A stretch of 64,000 nt of DNA from Omphiscola glabra (Eukaryota; Mollusca; Gastropoda; Lymnaeidae): positions 29,360,049 to 29,424,048 of the forward strand of contig OZ024801.1 of NCBI GenBank assembly GCA_964017045.1, written 5' to 3'. The notes beneath the pieces were generated by a model. The model searched no databases, had not been told where the DNA came from, and was given only the letters and a program-made list of their open reading frames with translations. Below, piece after piece: positions 50,676 through 63,679 of this stretch. Within the stretch, counting starts at the first letter, position 1. Each line of letters begins with the position of its first letter. A program made the translations under genes and the position numbers.

Positions 50676-51369
50676 CACGGGCGCCCGCAGGTAGGGGCAA
50701 GGTGGGGAACTTGCCCCCCCCCCTTGATTGATTGATTTTAAACAGTTTTTAGACAAAAATAGACAAAAAATGTATTAAAGTAAAGAGAAAATAAAGAGAA
50801 AGTAACTAAGCTGATGCTGATCTCGTTTTACTGTGTAATTATTTTTTATATTTTCTTTATTAATTAGTTTTACAAAGTTTTATCCGGCTATCAGGTATGC
50901 CTTACTAGTTTTGCTAACATTACCAGCAACAACATGTACGGTGGAGCGATCGTTCATCACATTACGTCGTGTAAAAACATTGGCTTAGATCTACAATGTC
51001 AGATGAACGTCTGTCTGGGTTGTGCATGTTAAGCGTACACAGAGACAAAGTGAACTGCAACAAAAAAGACTGTATGGACAAAATTGTAGATATGTTTGGT
51101 AGCGATAACAGACGACTCCAGTTCTTGTTAAAATAATAAATTTTATTTTAAATTTATGTTGTAATATTTTTTGTTATAAACATATATTGTGTTAATAAAA
51201 AATGTGTTGCTACAGTATGCCCTTCATTACTACAGTGCCCTGTCCGTTCGTTCAAAATACAAATACGCTACAGTAAATTAAAACTACATTAAAACATTAC
51301 TAAAATTATTTTGCCCCCCCCCTGAAAATATTTTGCCCCCCCCTTGAAAATTTTCTGCGGGCGCCCATG
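50676..51369. mobile_element. Deleted hAT element with ZMYM1-like transposase tail
   Basis: The ends CACGGGCGCCCGCAG and CTGCGGGCGCCCATG bound 694 bp. Flanking 8-mers GCTGAGCC (50668-50675) and GCTGTGCC (51370-51377) differ at one base. On the + strand, from about 50895, one frame reads LPATTCTVERSFITLRRVKT. After a frameshift it reads WLRSTMSDERLSGLCMLSVH, the C-terminal dimerisation region of hAT transposases (ZMYM1-like group). The catalytic core is deleted. Confidence 0.85.
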
Positions 51370-52031
51370 GCTGTGCCTGTTTATAGATTGCAGGCAGGCA
51401 CTAAATATCTCAGCATGCCATGCTGCATCGGCCTTCTGTGTGGCAATGACCAATTTCCCAACCAGATTCCACACTGGTGCTTGCCTCGCTACGCTTGGGT
51501 GCCTTTTTTCCTCAGTATGTCCAAATCAACCACCACCACCTTATTTTTGCGATGTCGCATTTCATTGGCAAAGTGTTTGTCACAAGTTTTAATTTCTTAC
51601 CATGTCTATCCAGTTGATGTTTTATGATCTCCTCAAGGATTGGTTAATGATGTTAGCAGCTTTTTAGTTGTTTGCTCTCTCGTAACTATATTTTTGTTCA
51701 CTTGATTTAGTACAGGGGTCACCAAACTTTTTACTTGGCGGGACGGATAATGAACAAAATGACTAGCGCGGGCCGTGTAACCATTTTGTGCAATACTTGC
51801 ACGCCAGAACGAAAGCTCTGGGGAAAAAGACGAAAAACTAAGTTTAGTATTCCATGTTATTCATGGGTGAGTGGCATGCATTGTTTTTTTTTTTTTTTTT
51901 TTTTTTTAAAAGACAACCAACATATTTACTTTAAAAATATTATCAAAGAATGCGACTATGGCAACAAGATAATAGTTACATTATATCTAGTGCGCACATA
52001 ATCAAATCTCACAAACTAAACAGCAAAAAAG

Positions 52032-53358
52032 TTAGTGAGATTTGTGAAAATGACATTTGGCTTTCACGATATAATCAATATTTGGTTTGGCTTTACTGCA
52101 TCCAATTAAGAGAATTATTTTCAAATGTCCATCAGTCACTGTCGTTGGATGTGTTGACTTCACATACTTCATTTTTACAAATATTTTCTCACAGACATGC
52201 GTTGAGCTCAGTTGTGCTCCAAACAATGACAGCTTAGGGGCTGTCCATTAATCATGTCAACAAAATAGGGGGGAGGGGGAGTCTGAAAATTTTTGACAAT
52301 TGTTGACAAGGGGGAGGAGGGGAGGTCAAGAAAAGTTGACGTCAACAATGTTACTTTTTTTAATGAATTTAATTTCATAAGTTAAACATTTATTAAACTT
52401 TTTTTCTTAAACATTTTACTTTTATTCACTTTTTTGTTGTAGTTGTAAACTAGTCTATTTAAAATATTGTTGTTTTTTTTTCATTTTATTTTTATTTTGG
52501 GGGGGGGGGTAATCAAATGTTGACGTAATTTTATAATGGGGGGGTCTCTGGAAGTTTGACAAGTTGTTGACAAGGGGAGGGGGGGGAGGTAAAAATCGCC
52601 AAAAATTTGTTGACATAATTAATGGACAGCCCCTTTCTCCGAAATCCTTTCATGATTCTGTATATAGATCACAGGTCCATGAAAATTCAAGTTCAGTTCA
52701 TTCATGTGGGCTCTGAAGTCGACCGAAAATCACAACTTTGCCAGCAAGGTAGGATCTGGCAGTTGTAGATCAGCTCTATCTTTTTTATTGAGAAAAACAT
52801 ATATATTTCGTTTCGGAGCTTGTAAAAATGAACTTAACCGCAGTCGAACCCCCTTACTGATATGTGATAAGGCAAGTCACAGAATGTATAATAATTTTTT
52901 TCAAGAAAAGCCTGGAACTGACAGTGATTGAGTGCATGTCGCCGAATGAAGTTTCACAAGAAACAACTAAGTCTTTCCCCACATAGTGCTTGCTGATGTA
53001 TGATGAAGTGTATGAGCAGAGCGCCCGGAATTTGCAAATCTGCCAAATGAGTTCTAATCTGCCCCACCAGACCTTTCATCACTCCAGCTATGTATTTTCC
53101 TCCATCAACTGTAACACATTGAAGCTTATTCTATTGAAGGTTATTGTGCAAACGTTTTTGCACTTCAATAAAAATGTATTTTCCAGTTGTTGTTCGATGA
53201 ATGCTGCAAACGGATGCCAACTCTTCCGTTATCTGAAGGTACAAATTGACACCACAAATAAACAAGAGAATTTCTGACATACTCGAGATATCAGTAGACT
53301 CATCCAGCGCCAGAGAATACCACAGCAGGTTCCTAGCTTTCTTACGAATCTGTAGCAC
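52032..53358 (-). pseudogene. Disrupted hAT transposase gene
   Basis: Remains of the transposase of the element at 51713-54379. Seen in order: the first catalytic Asp context (LDESTD), the second (TVDGG, where the family usually has TTDGAP), the HxxxHQxALC motif, and the dimerisation tail ending near IKPNI-like sequence. The reading frame is lost between the parts, and a 397-bp MITE splits the C-terminal part. In the genome, hAT transposases cut and paste DNA; this copy is inactive by inference. Confidence 0.85.
52237..52633. mobile_element. Palindromic MITE nested in the hAT element
   Basis: The ends GGGGCTGTCCATTAAT and ATTAATGGACAGCCCC are perfect inverted repeats. Inner blocks (TTGTTGACAAGGGG, TTGACGTCAACA) also recur inverted. 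It splits the hAT transposase gene, so it is younger than that insertion. Confidence 0.88.
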
Positions 53359-53805
53359 TAAGTTCTTTCCGAATTCTTATGTTCTCCGCATAACTGAACT
53401 TACCGAAATGCTGGTAGTTCAAACCGCGGCGAGTAGGATTTTTAATGCCCCCGTATGTTTCCAATACTCCTCTTCGTTTCACCCATTTATAGATTGTGGT
53501 AGTTATCAGAATATAATGTATTAGCAGGAATAGGCTTATTGGATATTGATTCTTATTTTATTTTATTTTTTTCAAATCACCTTTTCCTAAAAAAAAACCC
53601 CAAAAAACCCCAAGTTACTTGGTAGGCTAGATGTTTAAAATGATGTCATTACTGTTAATTAATTTTTATTTAAATACATCTTGCATTATGCTGATCTGAC
53701 TTCCAGTTTGAACCACGTTAAATTTCACCAGTAACTTTATTTTTACCAGATACAGACTGGGATAATGTGATATTTTTACTCCAGCTTAACTCGATCCCAG
53801 TAGGC

Positions 53806-54000
53806 CAGTGGTTCTCAACCTTCCTAATGCCACGACCCTTTAATACAGTTCCTCATGTTGTGGTGACCCCCAACCACAAAATTAGTTTCGTTGCTACTTC
53901 ATAACTGTAGAGTACATGTGTTTTCAGATGGTCTTTCGACCCCTGTTAAATAATCTTTCGACCCCCTAAGGGTTCGTAACCCACAGGTTGAGAACCGCTG
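53806..54000 (-). mobile_element. SPIN-like hAT MITE nested in the hAT element
   Basis: A 195-bp element with ends CAGTGGTTCTCAACCTTCCT and AGGTTGAGAACCGCTG. Flanking 8-mers CAGTAGGC (53798-53805) and CACTAGGC (54001-54008) differ at one base. The body keeps ACAGTTCCTCATGTTGTGGT then GACCCCCAACCA, and a TTTCGACCCC block near the other end. From memory of published consensus sequences this is very close to SPIN/URR1-type non-autonomous hAT elements of mammals and other animals. The family name should be confirmed by database search. Confidence 0.85.
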
Positions 54001-54387
54001 CACTAGGCACTGCGATGTGAGTAGTTATTGTATTCATTTTATATGCTGTATGTTTATTTATTTACTATTAACATAACGTATTTAAAGATTTTGAGACGAT
54101 ATTGTACGATTTTAGGAGTTCGAGGATAAACAGGTCTGAAATAAACAAGAAAATCTAGATACAATAATTTAAAATTGACAATTGTCAATTTAAGGCGCAA
54201 TGCAGCCAGGAGGTCTCCGCATGTGTAAAGATCTAGTATTTTAAATATAATATTGAAATTTAAATTGCATCACAACGTCTCGTGTTCCATACGTTTTGTC
54301 AAGCAAATTCTAGTACCGACGGCGGGCCGGATGTACTGGCGTCGCTGGCCGGATCCGGCCCGTAGTTTGGTGACCCTTGATTTAGTA

Positions 54388-54560
54388 GAAGTTTGCATAT
54401 TGGAGCAAAAAGGGGGGGGCATCATGCCCCGAGCGCTACTCACAAAGGGGCGCCAAATAGTATATCTTACATATAATATTGTATGGTTTTCGAATAGGTG
54501 GGGGGCGCTAAAAAGGTATTGTGCCCCGGGCGCGAGTTAACCTCGCTACGTCACTGATGT
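54388..54560. mobile_element. Fragment of a GTAGCG-type hAT MITE
   Basis: The right end CGCTACGTCACTG follows GCCCCGGGCGCGAG, resembling the CGCCCGGG-bearing MITE at 12200. The left end is not resolved and may be lost next to the large hAT insertion. Confidence 0.45.
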
Positions 54561-54585
54561 GTTGTCAATCACGTCATTAGCGCCA

Positions 54586-54733
54586 CTAGGGTTGGTCTCA
54601 CACATTGCGTTAACGCTGGAAGACAACTCGCACGAACTTTGTCAAATTTTCCCTTCGGTATCCATGCCGGTAATAGAGTTACCTCCCTGTAATTAGTGTA
54701 GCCCTTTGTGATGCCTTTCGGTGTGGTTCAATT
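54586..54733. mobile_element. Fragment related to the CAGTGGCGTCAC MITE
   Basis: Carries CACTAGGGTTGGTCTCAC at the left and TTGACGCCACTG at the right (54733). It matches the fragment at 14164. No target duplication was identified. Confidence 0.45.
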
Positions 54734-55283
54734 GACGCCACTGGATAAGCTCCAATATCCTTAATATTGTGGCCTAGGAAATGTCTATATTGATAAGCAG
54801 TTCCCAAGGCTTAAGATAATGCCAAAGCCATAGCTGGAGCCTGGTAACAATGAGAATGGGCAGTAAACTATCAAGGTTATGAAAACAACAACTTTCTTTA
54901 GATACGACAATCATCAGAGATACATATTTAAATACATCTTCATAAAAATAAAAGGCTTTTATCAAATTGGTGTCACTTGATCGATTTGCCATTCTCACGT
55001 GCATATTGTGATAATCATCCATCACTATATCTTACATTCTCAGCTAGACAGCACAACAGTCAAACAGATAACAGACATTATCAGCCCACAGGAGGGTTAA
55101 GCGTTCTACTAATATTAAAACACAACACATAGTTTATTTGAAAGAAAATTTAATACAAATGGTGAGCACAGACTTTAAATGAATTCATTCCTTGTTTGTA
55201 ACAACAATAAACAAATGTTTTTTTTTATTTGAAAACTCATCTTTTCACAGCTTTCCTGTTCTCTTTCAAAAAGCAACAAAATG

Positions 55284-55365
55284 CAGCTGATACACACGCT
55301 CCTTCCTTTCTATTGCCATAACTCCAGCTGATACACACGCTCCTTCCTTTTTATTGCCATAACTC
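55284..55365. repeat. 41-bp unit, two tandem copies
   Basis: Unit starts CAGCTGATACACACGCTCCT at 55284 and 55325, nearly identical copies. Confidence 0.92.
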
Positions 55366-55678
55366 CAACAATACAGTGATTGCTTTGCACAAAATGCCAA
55401 GCCAGTGATATAAAGCAAAACTTTTTGGTTGCTGGTGCAGCCGACAGTGTCTCTTCGGTGTTGCTTCTGCCTAACCCGAGCCTGGATACATGATCACACA
55501 TGAAATGAGGCAGTGGGTTCTGTGGCCGGGAGTTACCAATAATAATGTCAAGCGCAACGGTTACAGCTGCCATTAAGGGGTTCAAGTTAAAAAGGTATAG
55601 CTGTTCCAGAAAGCTGCGCAGCCACTTTTTGTTAGAGATTTGTATTTATGAGTAAAATATCAAAAGTCGCATAGATAC

Positions 55679-55844
55679 ACCTTGGTACTAACGATTACCT
55701 TGGTACTAATGATTACCTTGGTACTAACGAATACCTTGGTACTAACAAATACCTTGGTACTAACAAATACCTTGGTACTAACGAATACCTTGGTACTAAC
55801 AAATACCTTGGTACTAAAGAATACCTTGGTACTAACGAATACCG
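55679..55844. repeat. 18-bp tandem array, about nine units
   Basis: Unit TACCTTGGTACTAACGAA with A/G and A/T variants. It opens a short LVLTNT-repeat frame that I regard as spurious. Confidence 0.95.
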
Positions 55845-56582
55845 GTTGTCAAATCTATAACACATGCTAACCTAAAATCCCTGTTAAGTGGTGGTTGTTT
55901 GTCATCTGGTTTGGGAGGGAGATAAGTTATGGCCTTTGATAATACCACCCAGAGCCTTTGGCAACTTTACGCCCCAGTGGGTGTCCTGGCCAGGAGACTG
56001 TTACTGTTAGATACATGCCCAGTGATAGCTGAGGTGAGATTTCAGGACCTTGGCATCCATCCTGCTTTGGGGATGAACATGATTATCTAGATATGAAGAG
56101 AAGGGGTAGGGCTAGCAGTCTCTGTCATTTTCCTTCAGTGGATTAGATTGGCTATTAAAACAAATTAGCTTACTCCATTTTTTTTCTTTATTTTTGGTAA
56201 GAAGGAATGAACATTCCAATTTAGTTCAAGACAAATTTTATATTGAGGTATTAACATAAATCTGGACTTTTTAAAAATAAATTAATATTTGGTGGTAAAA
56301 TATCCCCTTTAATAACTCTATGATCAATTAATAATTAATAGGAGAGTGACCATTCCTTTTCAAACCATAATAAAAATGTAGTAGTTATAGAATAATTATC
56401 CTTTACAAATAAAAGTTCTGAATAGAATATACAGCCACATGACTAATGTTTCAACATTGACATTTAAAACTTGCAGGCTGTGCAAATAATATAAAGTGCA
56501 AAACAAGTTACAATAACATAAAAAATGATGATCCTACTATTCATGTACCATTATGAGTAATGACCCTGCGATTGATGAAATA

Positions 56583-59500
56583 TTAATATTTAGGATGTTT
56601 AGGTTCACTGCCCCCGCCACCACCAGGTGGCTTTCTTTTGTCGATGATCCTTTGGATTTGTTGCAGTTCTCTATCAAGTTTTTGCTTTTCATCCTTTGGG
56701 CCCGTCCTTCGTGTGCGTCTGCCATCTGACATTTTAACACCATACTGGAAAGCAGCCCTGTTAGACACAAATTTTAAAATGTGTAGGTAAAAATTTGGGA
56801 TGCTTCAATATCTTGGGCTAATCATATCATTGCATTAGATAACCAGGGAATATGTAAAATATTTTGTTATGCAGTGCAAGGGATACATGTTTGCTACAGT
56901 TATACACACTAAAGTAACATTTTTGAAGAAGAGTACATATTTAAGTGGAATGAATCTCAGTTTTCCTAAGTGGAATGAATCTCAATTTTCCTAAGTGGAA
57001 TGAATCTCAGTTTTCCTAAGTGGAATGAATCTCAGTTTTCCTAAGTGGAATGAATCTCAGTTTTCCTAAGTGGAATGAATCTCAGTTTTCCTATGTGGTT
57101 CCCACTACCAGAAACTTACTTGGGTAAAGCTTCTCGGTTGGACATGTAATCTGAATATTCTTCAGCCGTATCAAAGTCCCATCTCCCAACTGGGCCTTTC
57201 TTGTTGCCCTGGTCCATCTTAGTGAAGTCAACCTCTTCATCCGAGTCATCAATGGCATCAGCTGACTCCATCATGCTGGTAGTGTAAGGTCAAGAGATCA
57301 ATTTTAATATGTAGGCAAACAGATAAAAATCACGATTTTCTTTTAGTTCTTACAATTTAATTGTTAAAATTATTTTTTGCATAAAGACAATGACAAGCAT
57401 TTCTTTAATGAGCATCGTCAAGGATTTAAGTTTCAATGATAAGATTATCTTTAAAAAATCAGGACATTTCTTACCCTGGATAGCACTCTGCATAACTGTC
57501 TATAACTGTTTTAGCATTTAGTTTCATGAGTCTGTTTTTTTCTGCCTCAACCTTCACTCTGGAAATGTAATAAATCAGATGATGAAGAACTATTTTGTAA
57601 TTAGTCATATGTGTGAAAGAAGGGGTTTTTAATACAAATATAGTGTAAAAATAAATTTCACACACATCTAATTTTAGTATTTAAAAAGTACATCTCAAGG
57701 GCTATTTTACAAATGTAATGTTTCAACCTCATTTACGGCTCAAAGGCTATACAGTATAGTATATGCTACTAATAAAGCATTATGCTTTTAGTTACATGCC
57801 TAAACTCTAATGGATACAGCACACCAACATTTTTATGTTTAAGAAATTTTCTAGCACTCAGATGTCACAGTTTTAGGATAGAAATTATATAAATTATAAC
57901 CGTCTAGCTTAAATTACAGCTTGATGTATTTATAAATAAAGAAGAAATTAACAGAAATTTTTCCTCAATAATTACTACATCCTAAATTTGGTACTTATAA
58001 GATACAAATTACCTTAAGGCACACATGATATAGAATCTCATTTATTATAATAAAATGATATTAATTATATTTTATTTTGTCATAATTGCTACGTACTTTT
58101 CTTTTTCTTCCTCCAGCTCTGCATAACCCTGAAAAAATTGTGAACAAATATTTTAATTAATGGAAGTTGACAGAATAAGTTACTATTGGGGAAAAAAAAA
58201 TTATGGATACATAATTAAATATATTAAATTTAACAGACTCAAAATGTCCTAAATTGAATATACCTTGAATTTGTCATTTATAGATTTCACAAGTTCACTG
58301 GCTGATTGCTTTGCCTTGTCTTTGATTTCATCCTGAAAAATAAAAAAATTACAATCTTTTAGAAACAAGGTTCACATTAATCAAAATTTAAGATATTAAA
58401 TGAAATTATGAGATCAGTATGCTATAAAAGTTTAGTCATATATTAAAAAATAGAAGATAGTGAATTTTATCTTAACATTTTTGCAAGATGCATGAATTCT
58501 TAAAATTTTGATTATTTGCCCAATGGCTATGACTTGGCATACATATTTAAAACATTTCTTTGACAACATACTTCTTCTACAGGCTTTTCAAAGTAAGAGC
58601 GTTTTTGTGTTCTGTCTTTTTCTCCATCTCTGTATCTATCCACTCTTTCTTTTTCCCTTTCGACGTCTCTTTCACGTTCCCGATCTCGACGGTCACGCTC
58701 TCTATCTCTGTCACGCTCTCTTTCTCTTATTCTGTAACTTTAAAATAAATTTAATTTTTTTATTTTAAAACAGTAACAAACTTTAGTAAAAAAACAATTC
58801 ACCTTGGAGAAACAAACTTTAAGTTTGTTTTATTCATAGAAATATTTTTGACATATTGTGATTTCTTTTCAATTTTTTGGGACCAAAGTTTGGTTTATAA
58901 AAAAACTTATTGTCCATTGGCTAAGGGTTGAATTTATCAGTCTCTTTCACATATAATCCTACAATTTTATTTTAATAGAGGGAGAAGGAAAGTAAAGCTG
59001 CCCTTTAATGCTGTAAAAAAATATATATTTTAAAAAGAAAAAACTAAATTATTATTCATTATACAGTTGGGTTTTAATATTGTAGAAAAGTGGCAAATTA
59101 GATTAAAATAATTTTCCTAAACAGTTTTAAAAAAATAATTGGTAGAATCAATTAGAAAAGAAAAGAAAATCAAAACAACAATATGAAAAAATATATTTTT
59201 AAACATATATTTGACCAATATCCTACATTTTAGTCAATTGAAAAAGGCCACAGAATATTTTTTATATGAAGCCATCCTAATTTATATTGTTTTGAGCTGC
59301 AAAAATAATTATTTTGTAAATATTTTATGTGGAAGATAAACAAATATAATTATTTTATTTTAACATTTTACTTCATATGAAGGTTTTACCTCTCCCTTTC
59401 CCGTTCTCTGCCTCTTTCTCTATCCCTGTCTCTATCACGATCAGTTTTGCCATCTCTATCTCTGTTGTCCCTATCTTTCTTGTCTTTCTCTTTTTTGTCT

Positions 59501-62500
59501 TTTGGTTTATTGAAAGAGGGCTCATAATCCCCAAGTTCTCCATAAATGCTGAAATAAAGCAAAAACACTAATAATGCATGTATATATAAAAAGCAGCTGT
59601 GCACTTTGTATTAAAATTTTAAAATCCTTTTTGGTTTACTAATAGCAAGCACACATTCTTTGTAAAGCAGACATTTAACTTTCATGAACAAGGCCAGAAT
59701 TATTACCCGTCATCCATTGCTGTAATCCTTGCCTTTTCTTCTTCTTTGAGTTTGCCTTTAAGAATAAACACAAAACATGAATAAAATAAAGGCTGAATAG
59801 GTTAAATCCACATGATTGTTTAACAAATTTTGTGATAATATATTTTTGGTTCTCTTTACAGATGCTTTAAAGGTACAGACCCTTTTCTTTCTTCTTCAGT
59901 TTTTTGGCTTCACGTTTGCCTTGTCGCAGGTAAGACAAAATCTGGGTAAGTTTGTTGATCACAATATCATTGGTGGTAAGAGTTGTTGTAGCCTATGGAC
60001 CAAAATATATATCATAAATAAATCAAGCCATCTAAAAAGGTAAAGCTTTATAAGACACACGTTTTTACGATAATATTCCAAATTTCAATATGACTTACAG
60101 CCAAAGTAGGACAATCAGCTTTGCTTCTTATAAGTGTAGCAGGCACATCAGATTCAGCAAAATCATCCTCCAGGTCAATAACATAAGCCATCCTTCTTGG
60201 GAGAAACAATTCATTTCTGGCTGGTGGCCTATTTTTAAAGAGAACTCTGTATATGTTCCTTCCTGTGAAAATTAGAATTGTTTGGAAATTATTATTAAAG
60301 ATAGTTTTTCTATATAGTGAAGTATACAAACAGACATTGTTTGACAGCTATGACATGCAGAACTATTTATGTTATTTTATCAAAAAAAAAAAAAAAAAAG
60401 AATTATGAGATAAAGAAATTGACAGTGATTCCCAAACATAATTCACAGGAAATATAATATTTCGGCTCGGCCCAAAATCAATTCTCAAGAATGTCTTTTG
60501 AGTGTCTTGCAGCATTAAAACATAATTTTACCATTGTGATAAATATTGCTATGGCCAAGCTATGTAGCTTGCAATTGATGTGAAGCTCAATCGTTCAACT
60601 TGAATTATATATTAGTAAACATTGTTCTTTCCTAACACGTGCCTCAAGTTTATCTGTTATATTAGCTGTTGTCCTCTTAAGAGTGTGTTATCTGTTAGAA
60701 ATTTTGTGACACACTCAGCTATCATCTACAAGTTTTTCACATTTAAACATAATGAATTTTTAAAGCTTTTCTTAACGTATGGTTTTCTGAAATTAATTCT
60801 TTTAATAAGCTACAAATCATAAGCTCACCAAAAATACCTTTTTTTAAAAACATTTTCTATAATTGTCTGGTCACACTTTTTATGTTTGGGAACCACTGGC
60901 TTAAGATGATAAATCATACCTAATTTGGTTTTAAAAGTTATCTTTTCTTCTGGGCTCTCTTCTTCTCTGTAATGTTTAAAAAAACAACCATTAAAATGAG
61001 CAGGGAGTTGCAGGAGATTTAGAGACTTTTACCTAGAATAGCTAGTGAAACAAACACCTGTCAGTGCTTAGATGGACACACCAAACTACAGTAATGTCAA
61101 TGATAATAAATGATTGCACCTGTAATCTCCTAATGGCTGTTTCAGATGATAAAAAATTCAAATTAGTACATAATTGAAATGTATGAAGAAACTGATAGGT
61201 TTCAACAAAAATGTCTTTTCCCCTTATTTAATTTAAAATGGTATTCTGGTGCATATTGACCTTAATACAAAATTTAAAAAAAACTGCTCTGTAATGATGC
61301 GTTCTGGTTATCCCTGTGGCTCTGCTTAGTGGAACCTTGAAGCATCACATTTACTAAATAAAAGATGTTTTAGTATCTCTGGCACCTTGACTCAGCTATC
61401 AGACTATTTCCAATATTTATTGACTCCCTTGGCGACATTATCATTATCCTTAGAATTGTGCATAGATTTGATTTTATAATTTTTCTACACGAAATCTCAG
61501 ATCATTGAGCTTTACAGTTCTTGCATATTATCAGGATATGAATCACACGATTTTAAATGTTAAGTCTCTTATTACGCAGAACAGGGTTTAAGTTACTCTT
61601 ACATTTTATTTGTAACAATCTATGAATTCAGGACAATGGCTACAGCTCATAGAACCCCCAAATAGACAGAGGACAATGTCTACAACTCGTAGAACCCCTA
61701 AATAGAGAGAGGACAATATCTACAACTAAAAGAACCCCCAAATAGAGAGAAGACAATGTCTACAACTAGCAGAACCTCCAAATAGTGAGAGGACAATGTC
61801 TACAACTAAAAGAACCCCCAAACAGAGAGAAGACAATGTCTACAACTAGCAGAACCTCCAAATAGTGAGAGGACAATATCTACAACTAAAAGAACCTCCA
61901 AATAGACAGAGGACAATGTCTACAAATAACAGAACCCCCAAATAGAGAGAAGACAATGTCTACAACTCATAGAACCCCCAAACAGACAGACTCCACCAAA
62001 AATAAATTAAAACCAAGTATTTTTTTGGTTGCAAAATTAAAATTCCTATTATTAAATTAAAAAAAAAAAATACTTGTCATAGAAAAGTACAACTTGATTT
62101 CAGACCAGATGTTTTTTTGTTTTTTTTCAGACTGTGTTAATTTAACAGTTTGTAGAGGATGACCTAAGGTAACCAGTTTAACATTTTTCATGTATTTTAC
62201 CCAGATAATGCAATTTGGAAACATCTTTAAAGTACACAACTTTGGTTCATGGTACATCTTAATTCCATTACTCTGAATATTTAAGTGTTTTATCTTGTCT
62301 ATATAAGTATCACTTGAAAAATATATTACAACTTTAACTCAGATTCTATAAAATGCTTTTATCAAGAAATAGTTGAAAACATTTACTGAAGTGTTATTTA
62401 CTAACAAAAAAAAACATATAGCCTTCATACAATCTTAGATAAACAAGTCACATGATGTATGGTTGTGGCAGTTTTCTATAAAACATATATGAATTTAATT

Positions 62501-63644
62501 GCTATAGATGTGTTAAATAAAAGATGCACTCTCTTACTTAGGTTGAGAAACAACAGCTTCCATCATGTCTTCCTCTTCTTTTTCTTTGGTCTGAATTTCT
62601 GCTCTGACCTGTACAGGAAACCATCAATTACATAGGAGTAATAATCTGTTCAAAAGCATTTTTATAGTTTTGCAACATTATGGTAGATTGTTGTGGTTTT
62701 TAAATTTAATACTAAAAAATTATACACTCATGGAATTTACAAATATAAATTTGGATTTATTAAGACTCATTTTTTTTCCAGGAAAATAAAAGAACACCCA
62801 GTTATCATTTTTTAAAATTACCTTCTCCAAAAGTGCAAAGTCTAAACCTTTGACTAAATGTGTATGCTCCATGTCACCTCCCAAATATTTGGAGGCTTGA
62901 ATTACTTGCTTTCTCCTTTCTGCATAATTCTCAATGCTGTAAAGAAATTATGAATAGATAATATTTCATACAAAATGCTATGATGGACTACTGGGCGCTC
63001 TTACAAAAAAAACTATATAATTGTGAAGAGTGATTAACATATTAAAAAATGTGTTGGCTTTTGACATTACCTTATAAGAAAATAAATAAATGTGTAGTTT
63101 CTATAGTCTAGTACCGTAATGTATAGTATAATCCTTGTAATACTTTGAGGGTGGTACCAAAAATTGTGTTCTTACAGTACAGAACACTTCCACACATGGA
63201 ACAATGTGATTCCTATTAATAAGCTTTTGTAAAAAAGATTGGTGATGAGTTAGCACAAATAATAACCATACTATATGTACATACGCTTTTGCATCAGGTG
63301 CTACAGCCCTGTAATCGGCAGTTGTACTGATTACTTCCGTTTCAACATAGTCTTTGTTGTGACCCTCTCTACGCTCTCTTGCCTGCCATTTGAAGATAGA
63401 TATTGAAATGAATTTCAAAATAAAAATAATAAATTTGGTTAAAAAATTGTAAGCAACAGTAAAATAATTAAATTGTAAGCATAAGATATCCTTGCGACTT
63501 TTAAAAAGCAATTTTAAATAAATGCCAAAACTTTTTTCATACCAATTAAAAAGTAAATATGAAAGTTGAAAATCAACTGCATATCTAACCATCTTCTTAT
63601 CCTTGGCTGACAACAATTTATTTTCAGATTTATTATATACATTG

Positions 63645-63679
<35 letters not shown>

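Larger units (their letters stand above)
51713..54379 (-). mobile_element. hAT element (Charlie/ZBED-like) with broken transposase
   Basis: A 2667-bp element. Ends CAGGGGTCACCAAAC and GTTTGGTGACCCTTG; perfect 8-bp target duplication ATTTAGTA (51705-51712 and 54380-54387). Transposase pieces lie on the minus strand: LALDESTDIS and the TTTG block in 53358-53131, then VTVDGGKYIAG and HFIIHQQALCG (about 53130-52970), then the C-terminal THVCEKIFVKMKYVKS region (52226-52032). The frame is interrupted and two MITEs are inserted, so it cannot encode an intact enzyme. Confidence 0.92.

Noticed and set aside
51344..52237. Plus-strand open frames in the hAT block
   Set aside because: The transposase signature lies on the minus strand; the plus frames are shadows or cross element boundaries.
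55682..55870. LVLTNT-repeat peptide
   Set aside because: It is the translation of the 18-bp tandem array.
58508..58768. Plus-strand Phe/Leu-rich frame
   Set aside because: Antisense of the Arg/Asp/Glu repeat exon of IK.
61631..61990. CRISPR-like regularity
   Set aside because: Units are contiguous 40-mers without unique spacers, inside an intron of an animal gene.
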